A stretch of 5,230 nucleotides of DNA from Methanomassiliicoccales archaeon (GTDB lineage Archaea; Thermoplasmatota; Thermoplasmata; SG8-5): positions 1-5,230 of the forward strand of contig DAOVXH010000140.1 in assembly GCA_030636255.1 (NCBI GenBank), given 5' to 3'. Of the stretch, positions 1 through 5,230 are shown piece after piece (the first letter of the stretch is position 1; every line of letters begins with the position of its first letter). The translations under genes were made by a program, and so were the position numbers. Below the pieces are notes generated by a model. It saw only the letters and a list, made by a program, of their open reading frames with translations, searched no databases and was not told the DNA's origin.

Positions 1-2499
1 AATGGTACAAAGATTTCAGAAAGCATATCAGGTAGAGTTGGATCAATGACTGCAACGCCGGATGAGGTATTGTTAACCACCAATTCCCTGCTGGGTGAAA
101 CTCAGGTTACCTTGAGCTCCAATATGGAATGGGAAGGCCTAGGTGCCACTGCAGCAGGACCTTCTGCCCCAATCAGTGAAAAGAATCTGACCATTGCTCA
201 GGATGATGAAAACTGGGCCAACTATCCCACTTTCGAAGATCAATTGGCCTCTGGTTCAACCACAATACCTGTGGAAATCAAGGACTGTTTGATATTCCAT
301 GTTAGAATCGTGGGGCACACAGATTTCGGTTACAAGGATGTGGTGGATCTTGATTTGGGAATATTCCTGGATGGAAAGGATGATAATCCACTGGATGGAA
401 AAGCCCAGGTCGGTGAATTTGTTACTATGGACGCGGATTGGGATGCAGATGAGCAAGTCAAGCTCATATCACCAGAAGATGGAACTTACCTAATCAAGCC
501 TTTTGGCTTTGAACTGAAAAGACCAATTGGACATTTTGATATGGACATAACTATCGTGCAAGGTCTTGGTTTCAGTGTCGGCGGTGATAATGTTGATGAA
601 GCAGAGGAATCAAATGTCTATATTAACAGATCAATTATACCTGCATTCACTAGAAGCAACATAGCTGTCAGCTGGAATTTACCAAGTGACACCATTGACA
701 CAACTCTTCAGGGTGCTCTTTATGTTGGCCCAAGCATAGCTCCAATGTGCTTACTAATTCCAATAGAATTATCTCTTGATAGAGTGTTCCCAACAATATC
801 AGATCCAACACCCATTGAAGGAAGTGAAATCGAGGATAATAAGCCATTGATTGTTGTGACTTTAAGCGATCCAAGTAGAAGTGAACTTGATGAGTCAAAT
901 GTGCGTTTGTTTGTTGATGATGTGGAATGGACTGCACAGAGCAGTATTAGCATAGAGTTTGAGGATGAAAATGCAGATGGTGGATACCCATTAGGCTCTA
1001 TATCGTTTATTCCGATTACACCATTATCTGATGGTGTGCACACAGTGGAAGTTCGCGCTGGAGACATGGCAGGAAATATTGAAGTGCTAACATGGACATT
1101 TACTGTGTTGAAAGAATCGCTTGCTGATGATTCAGAAGAAACAACCGCTGTAATAATTGATATTCCGGAAGATTTAGAAGGTACCACAACCACCTCCAGT
1201 GCAGGCGATGTCATTATCTACAGCAATACAGATGAATTTGTCATAGAGGGATTTGTTGAAGCAGATCAAACACTCTCGCTTGTTGGTATTGAGGGAGATA
1301 TAATAATTAAGCCAGACAATTCTTTCAGCATCATACTGTCACCAAGCCCAGGTGAGAACACATTCTTCATCAAGGTCACAGACTCTAATGGAAATGTTGC
1401 TGAAATATGGAGAACCCTAATACTTGACCAGGTAGCTCCTGAGTTTGACTCTGTAAGATTCTCTGATGGATTCCTGACCAATGAACAGGCCACAACAATA
1501 ACAGGAGAAATGACCGAGAGGGGTTATATGACTATTAACGATGAAATTGTGAATGTTAATAGTGATGGAACATTCTCCCATATGACCGGCCTTAAGGAAG
1601 GTGTTAACACACTATACTTCCAGTTCAAGGATCTTGCAGGAAACAGTGTTGACCAATGGCACAATATAACCCTTGATACTGTGGCTCCATTAATAACCCT
1701 GGATAGTGATGACACAACTGTATATGACAGCTCATTTGAACTGGTTGGAACCGTAGAGGCAGGAGCCGAGGTATTAATCAATGGAAAGAGAACACAGGTA
1801 GGCACCAGGCAGTCAGGAGAATTTACATCCACCGTAATCCTGAGCCCTGGAATCAACACAATAATCATTGAGGCAGAGGATGCTGCAGGAAATATCGCTG
1901 AATACAGACACAATGTAATCTTCGACACAAACGGTGAGACATCAATTAACTGGGGCGCAATCGGCCTGATTATGGCATTATTGGTTGTTGGCCTGGTTCT
2001 TGGACTGTTCTTCGGAGGAATGCTAGGCGGCACACCAAGAGAGGAAATAGATGAGATGCCTCCAGAAGACATTGATTCTACAGACATGGAAGAAATACCC
2101 ATGGATGAAGAAATGCCAATGGAAGATTCATTGCCAGAAGAGGACGGCCTGGAAGAAATTCCCGAAGAAGAGATTGTGGAGCCAATAGAGGGATTGGAGC
2201 CGATACCTGATGAGGAAGGTATGCCTGAGGATCTGCCAGAAGAAGTGGATGCTGAGCCAATACCAGAGGAAGAAGCTCTACCTGAGGAGACACCTGAAGA
2301 AGTGGAGCCATCAGAACCCGAGGAAGTGCCTGAGGAACCAGAAGAAATACAAGAGGCAGAGGTTGCTCCTGAGGAAGTTATGGAAGAACCAGCGGTTGAA
2401 GAAGACCCAAGGATAGGCAAACTCAAGGCAGCCTATGAATCTGGAAAGATCTCCCAGGAACTCTACGAAAAGAACCTGGCCAAGTTCAGTGAAAAGTAA
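1..2499 (+). CDS. Large Ig-like-repeat surface protein with one C-terminal membrane helix and acidic tail (5' partial)
   Basis: The frame is open to the left edge, so the first in-frame ATG (46) is probably internal; 832 residues are visible. Numbering from the edge, residues ~75-200 look like a PPC-type beta-sandwich with acidic loops (D/N/D/G...E at 128-139, DxDxDxDE at 144-151). Residues ~260-644 hold four Ig-like repeats, several ending in AGN...W and a (D)xVAP linker. A hydrophobic helix follows (~651-676), then a Glu/Pro-rich tail (681-803) and a SHOCT-like end (GKISQELYEKNL). Ectodomain outside and tail inside is the expected topology. The N-terminal part resembles regions that follow catalytic domains in archaeal subtilisin-like proteases, so a protease domain may lie upstream, outside the window; this is inference and no catalytic residues are visible. 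An adhesin or receptor without enzyme activity is the alternative. The gene is convergent with the NAC gene and ends in TAA just before a hairpin. Confidence 0.88.
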   Translation, partial: NGTKISESISGRVGSMTATPDEVLLTTNSLLGETQVTLSSNMEWEGLGATAAGPSAPISEKNLTIAQDDENWANYPTFEDQLASGSTTIPVEIKDCLIFHVRIVGHTDFGYKDVVDLDLGIFLDGKDDNPLDGKAQVGEFVTMDADWDADEQVKLISPEDGTYLIKPFGFELKRPIGHFDMDITIVQGLGFSVGGDNVDEAEESNVYINRSIIPAFTRSNIAVSWNLPSDTIDTTLQGALYVGPSIAPMCLLIPIELSLDRVFPTISDPTPIEGSEIEDNKPLIVVTLSDPSRSELDESNVRLFVDDVEWTAQSSISIEFEDENADGGYPLGSISFIPITPLSDGVHTVEVRAGDMAGNIEVLTWTFTVLKESLADDSEETTAVIIDIPEDLEGTTTTSSAGDVIIYSNTDEFVIEGFVEADQTLSLVGIEGDIIIKPDNSFSIILSPSPGENTFFIKVTDSNGNVAEIWRTLILDQVAPEFDSVRFSDGFLTNEQATTITGEMTERGYMTINDEIVNVNSDGTFSHMTGLKEGVNTLYFQFKDLAGNSVDQWHNITLDTVAPLITLDSDDTTVYDSSFELVGTVEAGAEVLINGKRTQVGTRQSGEFTSTVILSPGINTIIIEAEDAAGNIAEYRHNVIFDTNGETSINWGAIGLIMALLVVGLVLGLFFGGMLGGTPREEIDEMPPEDIDSTDMEEIPMDEEMPMEDSLPEEDGLEEIPEEEIVEPIEGLEPIPDEEGMPEDLPEEVDAEPIPEEEALPEETPEEVEPSEPEEVPEEPEEIQEAEVAPEEVMEEPAVEEDPRIGKLKAAYESGKISQELYEKNLAKFSEK
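382..453 (+). other. Acidic calcium-binding-type loops in the PPC-like domain
   Basis: The translated loop DNPLDGKAQVGE fits an EF-hand loop at positions 1 (D), 5 (D), 6 (G) and 12 (E), but has Pro at position 3 and Ala instead of a branched hydrophobic residue at 8. Four residues later comes DADWDADE, an alternating Asp pattern often seen in extracellular calcium sites. Calcium binding is inferred from residue spacing only; no flanking EF-hand helices are apparent, so a beta-sandwich surface loop is more likely than a true EF-hand. Confidence 0.4.
778..1932 (+). repeat. Four tandem Ig-like domains (protein-level repeat)
   Basis: Approximate units are 778-1107, 1231-1440, 1441-1689 and 1690-1932, with an acidic Ser/Thr-rich linker at about 1108-1230. 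Each ends in a recurrent pattern: a G-x-N/H-T turn, alternating hydrophobic strand residues, then (A/S)GN, an aromatic, and a strand. Units 2 and 3 end in DQVAP and DTVAP, the usual boundary of bacterial/archaeal Ig-like domains. The repeats are diverged at DNA level, so this is old duplication. They most likely form a rigid stalk holding the N-terminal domain away from the membrane. Confidence 0.7.
1951..2028 (+). other. Transmembrane helix with glycine-zipper pattern
   Basis: About 26 residues from WGAIGLIMALL to GGMLGG contain no charge. Glycines encoded at 1990, 2002, 2014 and 2026 are each four residues apart (GLVLGLFFGGMLG), giving GxxxGxxxGxxxG on one helix face. This spacing is a known helix-packing motif. 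Only one Arg (2038-2040) follows before the acidic tail, a weak positive-inside signal. Confidence 0.8.
2041..2496 (+). other. Glu/Pro-rich cytoplasmic tail ending in SHOCT-like motif
   Basis: Codons 2041-2409 encode 123 residues with no Lys, Arg or His; by hand count about 48 are Glu, 11 Asp and 22 Pro, in recurring PEE, IPEEE and LPEE units. This should be extended and disordered. The final ~30 residues (2404-2496) switch to a mixed-charge helix-turn-helix reading GKLKAAYESGKISQELYEKN, with the L-x2-L...G-x-I-(S/T)-x-E-x-(F/Y)-E spacing of SHOCT (short C-terminal) domains, which are often oligomerisation or docking modules. The SHOCT assignment is by motif resemblance only. Confidence 0.65.
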
Positions 2500-2511
2500 A
2501 CAAACGTGAAA

Positions 2512-2550
2512 TGGCCAGGCCCACAAAGCCTGGCCAAATTTTCCCTTTTA
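2512..2550 (+). terminator. Convergent-gene hairpin terminator
   Basis: TGGCCAGGC (2512-2520) and GCCTGGCCA (2528-2536) form a perfect 9-bp GC-rich stem with a 7-base loop (CCACAAA). On the + strand it is followed by AATTTTCCCTTTTAATTGTTTT, giving several T-tracts; archaeal termination depends mainly on such T-runs. It begins 13 bases after the + strand stop codon. On the - strand the hairpin lies just after the NAC stop and is followed only by short T-runs, so termination of NAC there is possible but weaker. Confidence 0.7.
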
Positions 2551-2564
2551 ATTGTTTTATAGAA

Positions 2565-2939
2565 TTATCTGGACATGAGCTTGATTATTGCTTCTGCGGG
2601 CTCACCGTTGCACTCTTCCAGGGCTGCTAATGCCTCTTCATGGGAAACATTGGCCTGGCCTGCCACCAGCTCTACATCCTCATCAGGAATGACAATTCCA
2701 ATTGGTTCTGTGGATACCGGCACATCACCCTTGATAACCTCATGGTCCCCCACTACCTGGAAGGTCTTCTGGCCCTGCATGGTTGTCACCTGGACTTCTG
2801 GTTTCTTGAACACATAGGTTTCGCCCCTAGCTTTGATAATAACCTCATCAACACCTTCCATATCTTCCTGGACTATGCCCATTTTCTTCATTGCCTGTTT
2901 CATCTGTTTGGGGTTTACGCCCCTCATGCCTGGCATCAT
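2565..2939 (-). CDS. nac: Archaeal nascent polypeptide-associated complex protein (NAC)
   Basis: Archaeal NAC binds at the ribosomal exit tunnel as a homodimer and contacts emerging chains, unlike the eukaryotic alpha/beta heterodimer. The 124-residue product has the family's usual length and order. A basic Met-rich N-terminus (1-20, including QMKQAMKKMGI) is followed by a NAC beta-barrel (~30-66) with a typical EVQVTTMQGQKTFQVVGD core, a linker, and a C-terminal UBA domain (~84-124) beginning PDEDVELVAGQANVSHEEAL. The start is one of two adjacent ATGs (2939 or 2936). GGTGAG lies 4 bases upstream of the first and 7 upstream of the second, so either is usable. The gene follows the second surface protein on the same strand after a 76-base gap and is convergent with the first. 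It is intact, with nothing unusual in it. Confidence 0.96.
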   Translation of the reverse strand: MMPGMRGVNPKQMKQAMKKMGIVQEDMEGVDEVIIKARGETYVFKKPEVQVTTMQGQKTFQVVGDHEVIKGDVPVSTEPIGIVIPDEDVELVAGQANVSHEEALAALEECNGEPAEAIIKLMSR

Positions 2940-2943
2940 TTAA

Positions 2944-2949
2944 CTCACC
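2944..2949 (-). promoter_or_regulatory. Ribosome binding site of NAC gene
   Basis: GGTGAG on the - strand is complementary to the CACC region of the archaeal 16S rRNA 3' end and sits 4 bases before the first ATG and 7 before the second. It supports initiation at this ATG pair; the longer spacing slightly favours the second. Confidence 0.65.
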
Positions 2950-2970
2950 AGGGTTAAAATTACATGATGT

Positions 2971-2996
2971 CTATAAGGTTTTTGCATGGATTTAAT
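2971..2996 (-). promoter_or_regulatory. Candidate archaeal TATA/BRE promoter of NAC gene
   Basis: The 76-base spacer has two AT-rich candidates on the - strand. CCTTATAGA, with an A-rich BRE-like stretch before it (AAAAA, 2983-2979), would put the start site near 2948, inside the ribosome binding site. ATTAAATC around 2996-2989 would put it near 2968 and leave a leader of about 29 bases containing the ribosome binding site; that geometry fits better. Neither is a perfect consensus, and NAC may instead be transcribed by read-through from the surface-protein gene upstream. Confidence 0.35.
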
Positions 2997-3015
2997 GGGA
3001 ATGACCACAGATTGT

Positions 3016-5230
3016 TCACGCATACTTGCCTTCAATGAGACTATTCACATGCTTAAAGGAGCCAGTTAGAGTTTCAACATCACCGTCCCATTCTTCCAAT
3101 AAATCTCCAAACTCCTCTTCAATGTCCTTTATGCATTTATCTATTTGAGGCTTGAAGGGCTTGATATCATCACCCAGAATAAGTGCGGCGATAATGGTCT
3201 GCTTGCCTCTGCCCAGGACTATCTGGAATTTGCCGAATTTAAGTTCATCAAGGCCTCCTTCCTCACCTCTGAATGAATCTTTGATGAAGTCCTGAACTGC
3301 CACCAGCATTCCACTGAGAATGTCCTGGTCCATGTCCGGCTTCAAACGCCTGGTGAAATGTTTAATGAGAAGGCCATTGGTACTCATGAAAAATATTTCA
3401 TCAATTACTGCATTTGGTATTCCTGCAGCCTTTTTCCGCTTGTATAGCATAAGCGCCACCACAGAGCCAATTATCAGAAGCAGAAGTATTCCCAGGCCGC
3501 AAATATTTCCATCATCACCAGCCCTGGTGAGCTGAAGAGTTGGTGCATTTGATGTTTCTCCAGCACTGACAGTTATGTTCTGTGTCATCCTGTCATATTC
3601 ATCATGCACATAGACCAGGGTATGTTCACCGTGTGGAACATACTCAAGGGTATAACTGCCAGTATTGTCAGTTATTGCCTCTATCCTTGGATATGAGCCC
3701 TCGACATAAACCGTCACATCGGATACAGGGTCATCATTCTGGTCCAGCACGGTTCCTGTGATAGTTCCTGTGGTGACAACATCGTTGACGGTTATCACCA
3801 GTTCATCGGTATCTGTGAGGCCAGCATAATCTGTTATTGTCAGAGTGACTGTGTAAGTTCCAGGGGTATCAAAGACCCATGTGACTGTTTCTCCATAAAG
3901 TGTCTGGACTCCATTGTCTGTGAATTCCCAGGTATAATTTTCTATATCATAATTATCTGTGCTCTGGTCTGCATTGAAGGTCACATTTTCTTCAACATCA
4001 ACAGTACGGTCAATTCCAGCACTGGCTTCAGGTGAATATGTATCCTCAGTGGATATTGTCCCTGATGAGCTTGCAGAATTTCCAGACTGGTCAAATACCC
4101 AAACTGTGAAGGAATAATCTCCTAAAAGGTCATAAGTCTGATTCAAAACCCAGGAAATTCCCATAGCATTCATGGACACATTGGAAAGCCAGGTGCCACC
4201 AGGAGCAGATAGGTTTAGATATGCTGAATCAACGAAGTCAATGTCCTCAGCAATCACCCGGACGCTTACAATATCAAATACCTCCTGAGTGATTGGCTGG
4301 ACATTGGTTGAGATTATTGTTGGGGATGTGGTATCAATAACCCAAAAGCTTGAACTGCTGCTATTTGTCAGATTATTACCATCTATTGCCCAGATGGTGA
4401 AATTATATGAGCCTATATTTACAGGAGTGAAGTCCCACCAATATGAACCAATGTTCATTGTCTCATTGATAAGTTCAATATCATCAATATCAAATATCTG
4501 GATGGTTACATTATCAAGGCCTGCAAGGTCATCAATATCAGCGGTTATGTTCACTGCATCACCATATTCCACAGTTGCTGGAACAGTCAGATTGGTTATG
4601 GTCGGAGCTATTGTATCATTAATCCAGAAACTACCGCTTACTGAATTGGAAACTGTGTTCCCATCACGGGCCCAGATTGTGAAGGAGTACTGCCCAATAA
4701 CTGAACAGGAAAATTCTAGATAATATGAATCCGCAGCTCCTGAAATCATGGTATTATTGCTTAATGCGGTTCCATTGGGGTACTGGACATCCAGCCAGGC
4801 ATTTGTAATTCCCGCTAAATCAGTGATGTTTGCACTTATGTTCACATCATCTCCAAATTCAGGAATATCTGGAAGAACCAGCATATCATCAATTGCTGGC
4901 AGTGTTGAATCTCGCACAATAAACGAACCATTGATGGAGTTGAAATTACCATAGAAATCTGTTGTCCAGATTGTGAAGTTGTATGTGCCAAGGGCCAGGA
5001 AAGTATCCTGAAGCCAGTAATCCCCGCCGCCGGCATCATTCATGGTTGTATTGGTGCTGGTGAAATGATTGTACAGTGAGACATCTGTTAATGTAGACAT
5101 GTCAGTTACAGTGATATCAATACGTGTTGTGTCTGTGTATTCAGTGGGGTAAGATGTAATCAGCAAGTTCGAGAATATCGGAATATCATCCTCCACCACA
5201 ATAATCGTAAGAGTGCCAGGGTCCGGGTTC
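3016..5230 (-). CDS. Surface protein with Ig-like repeats, PKD, carboxypeptidase-regulatory-like domain and longin/roadblock-like cytoplasmic domain (5' partial)
   Basis: The frame stays open to the right edge; codons upstream of the GTG at 5199 read NPDPGTLTIIV without a break, so that GTG is internal and the true start lies outside. Of 737 visible residues, four ~95-residue beta-sandwich repeats occupy ~13-396, with the recurrent signature Y-(N/S)-F-T-(I/V)-W-x-x-D. A PKD domain follows (~397-483; YTWEFTDNG and DTPGTYTVTLTITD), then a carboxypeptidase-regulatory/CNA-B-like domain (~484-569; GTITGTVLDQNDDPVSDVTV). The membrane helix (~576-595) has a KRKK stop-transfer, so the ectodomain is outside. 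The last 134 residues are a cytoplasmic alpha/beta domain. Around 21 N-x-S/T sequons occur before the helix and none after it. No catalytic motif is visible, so a receptor, adhesin or envelope-organising role is inferred. NAC lies 76 bases downstream on the same strand. Confidence 0.9.
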   Translation of the reverse strand, partial: NPDPGTLTIIVVEDDIPIFSNLLITSYPTEYTDTTRIDITVTDMSTLTDVSLYNHFTSTNTTMNDAGGGDYWLQDTFLALGTYNFTIWTTDFYGNFNSINGSFIVRDSTLPAIDDMLVLPDIPEFGDDVNISANITDLAGITNAWLDVQYPNGTALSNNTMISGAADSYYLEFSCSVIGQYSFTIWARDGNTVSNSVSGSFWINDTIAPTITNLTVPATVEYGDAVNITADIDDLAGLDNVTIQIFDIDDIELINETMNIGSYWWDFTPVNIGSYNFTIWAIDGNNLTNSSSSSFWVIDTTSPTIISTNVQPITQEVFDIVSVRVIAEDIDFVDSAYLNLSAPGGTWLSNVSMNAMGISWVLNQTYDLLGDYSFTVWVFDQSGNSASSSGTISTEDTYSPEASAGIDRTVDVEENVTFNADQSTDNYDIENYTWEFTDNGVQTLYGETVTWVFDTPGTYTVTLTITDYAGLTDTDELVITVNDVVTTGTITGTVLDQNDDPVSDVTVYVEGSYPRIEAITDNTGSYTLEYVPHGEHTLVYVHDEYDRMTQNITVSAGETSNAPTLQLTRAGDDGNICGLGILLLLIIGSVVALMLYKRKKAAGIPNAVIDEIFFMSTNGLLIKHFTRRLKPDMDQDILSGMLVAVQDFIKDSFRGEEGGLDELKFGKFQIVLGRGKQTIIAALILGDDIKPFKPQIDKCIKDIEEEFGDLLEEWDGDVETLTGSFKHVNSLIEGKYA
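3019..3420 (-). other. Cytoplasmic alpha/beta domain, possible longin/roadblock-like fold
   Basis: Following the helix and KRKK, the 134 residues read as two strands (DEIFFMSTNGLLIKHFTRRL), a long helix (QDILSGMLVAVQDFIKDSF), two or three strands (FGKFQIVLGRGKQTIIAALI), then a helical C-terminus rich in Glu and Asp (QIDKCIKDIEEEFGDLLEEW). The order strand-strand-helix-strands-helices matches longin and roadblock/LC7-type profilin-like folds, and an opening strand about 'what the deed/display state is' (D-x-(I/V)-F-x-x-x-x-x-G-x-L-I) is typical of them. I recall similar domains at the C-terminus of other archaeal membrane proteins, but cannot name a family. The fold assignment is inference. 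Confidence 0.5.
4042..5193 (-). repeat. Four tandem ~95-residue extracellular domains
   Basis: Units are about 5193-4909, 4908-4615, 4614-4333 and 4332-4042, with boundaries reading D-(S/T)-(T/I)-x-P. The end of each unit encodes Y-(N/S)-F-T-(I/V)-W; at DNA level this is a partly conserved block seen on the + strand at 4964, 4670, 4388 and 4097, spaced 294, 282 and 291 bases (98, 94 and 97 codons). One inner boundary repeats SFW(I/V)(N/I)D. These are tandem duplications that have diverged but kept their period. Confidence 0.8.

Noticed and set aside
46..48. ATG as start of the first surface protein
   Set aside because: The frame is open back to base 1 (NGTKISESISGRVGS), no signal peptide follows the ATG, and no ribosome binding site precedes it.
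720..1214. 164-residue open frame on the - strand
   Set aside because: It is fully antisense to the Ig-like part of a convincing gene and its translation is low-complexity Ser/Thr/Ile without a recognisable domain.
1524..2426. 300-residue open frame on the - strand, very rich in Ser and Gly
   Set aside because: It is antisense to the Glu/Pro tail and Ig repeats; the Ser runs are the reverse complement of GAA/GAG/CCA codons. It has no domain signature or ribosome binding site that I can see.
2575..2957. Open frames on the + strand across the NAC gene
   Set aside because: They are shadows of NAC, whose - strand product is unmistakable over its whole length.
4289..4723. 144-residue open frame on the + strand
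   Set aside because: It is antisense to the tandem repeats of the second surface protein; its internal repetition simply mirrors those repeats.
5197..5199. GTG as start of the second surface protein
   Set aside because: It lies inside an uninterrupted frame and inside a strand leading into the first repeat (TLTIIVVEDD); no signal peptide follows it.

Overview
The window looks archaeal, probably a Thermoplasmatota/Marine Group II-like euryarchaeon; the lineage is an inference. The firmest evidence is a complete gene for an archaeal nascent polypeptide-associated complex protein (a NAC domain followed by a UBA domain, 124 aa). It is flanked by two very large single-pass surface proteins built from Ig-like, PKD and related beta-sandwich domains, each with a cytoplasmic tail. 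This style is common in archaeal envelopes. Base and codon use look alike across the three genes, and I see no mobile element, RNA gene or CRISPR array.

Layout. (1) 1-2499, + strand: a surface protein truncated at its 5' end by the window edge. In order it has a PPC-like beta-sandwich with acidic calcium-binding-type loops, four Ig-like repeats, a transmembrane helix with a perfect GxxxGxxxGxxxG pattern, a 123-residue Glu/Pro tail with no basic residue, and a SHOCT-like C-terminal motif. (2) 2500-2564: a 65-base convergent intergenic region with a 9-bp perfect hairpin followed by T-tracts, a probable terminator. (3) 2565-2939, - strand: the NAC gene. (4) 2940-3015: a 76-base spacer with TATA-like elements and a strong ribosome binding site for NAC. 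(5) 3016-5230, - strand: a second surface protein, also truncated at its 5' end. It has four ~95-residue beta-sandwich repeats, a PKD domain, a carboxypeptidase-regulatory-like domain, one transmembrane helix with a KRKK stop-transfer, and a 134-residue cytoplasmic domain whose predicted strand/helix order resembles longin/roadblock folds.

The two surface proteins share a plan (glycosylatable or calcium-binding ectodomain, one helix, C-terminal intracellular module) but have unrelated tails, so they may be receptors, adhesins or envelope-anchored enzymes with different cytoplasmic partners. NAC is a housekeeping ribosome-associated factor, and nothing in the sequence ties its function to its neighbours. 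The most interesting item is the possible roadblock/longin-like intracellular domain attached to a heavily glycosylatable ectodomain. No gene-free stretch exceeds 76 bases.
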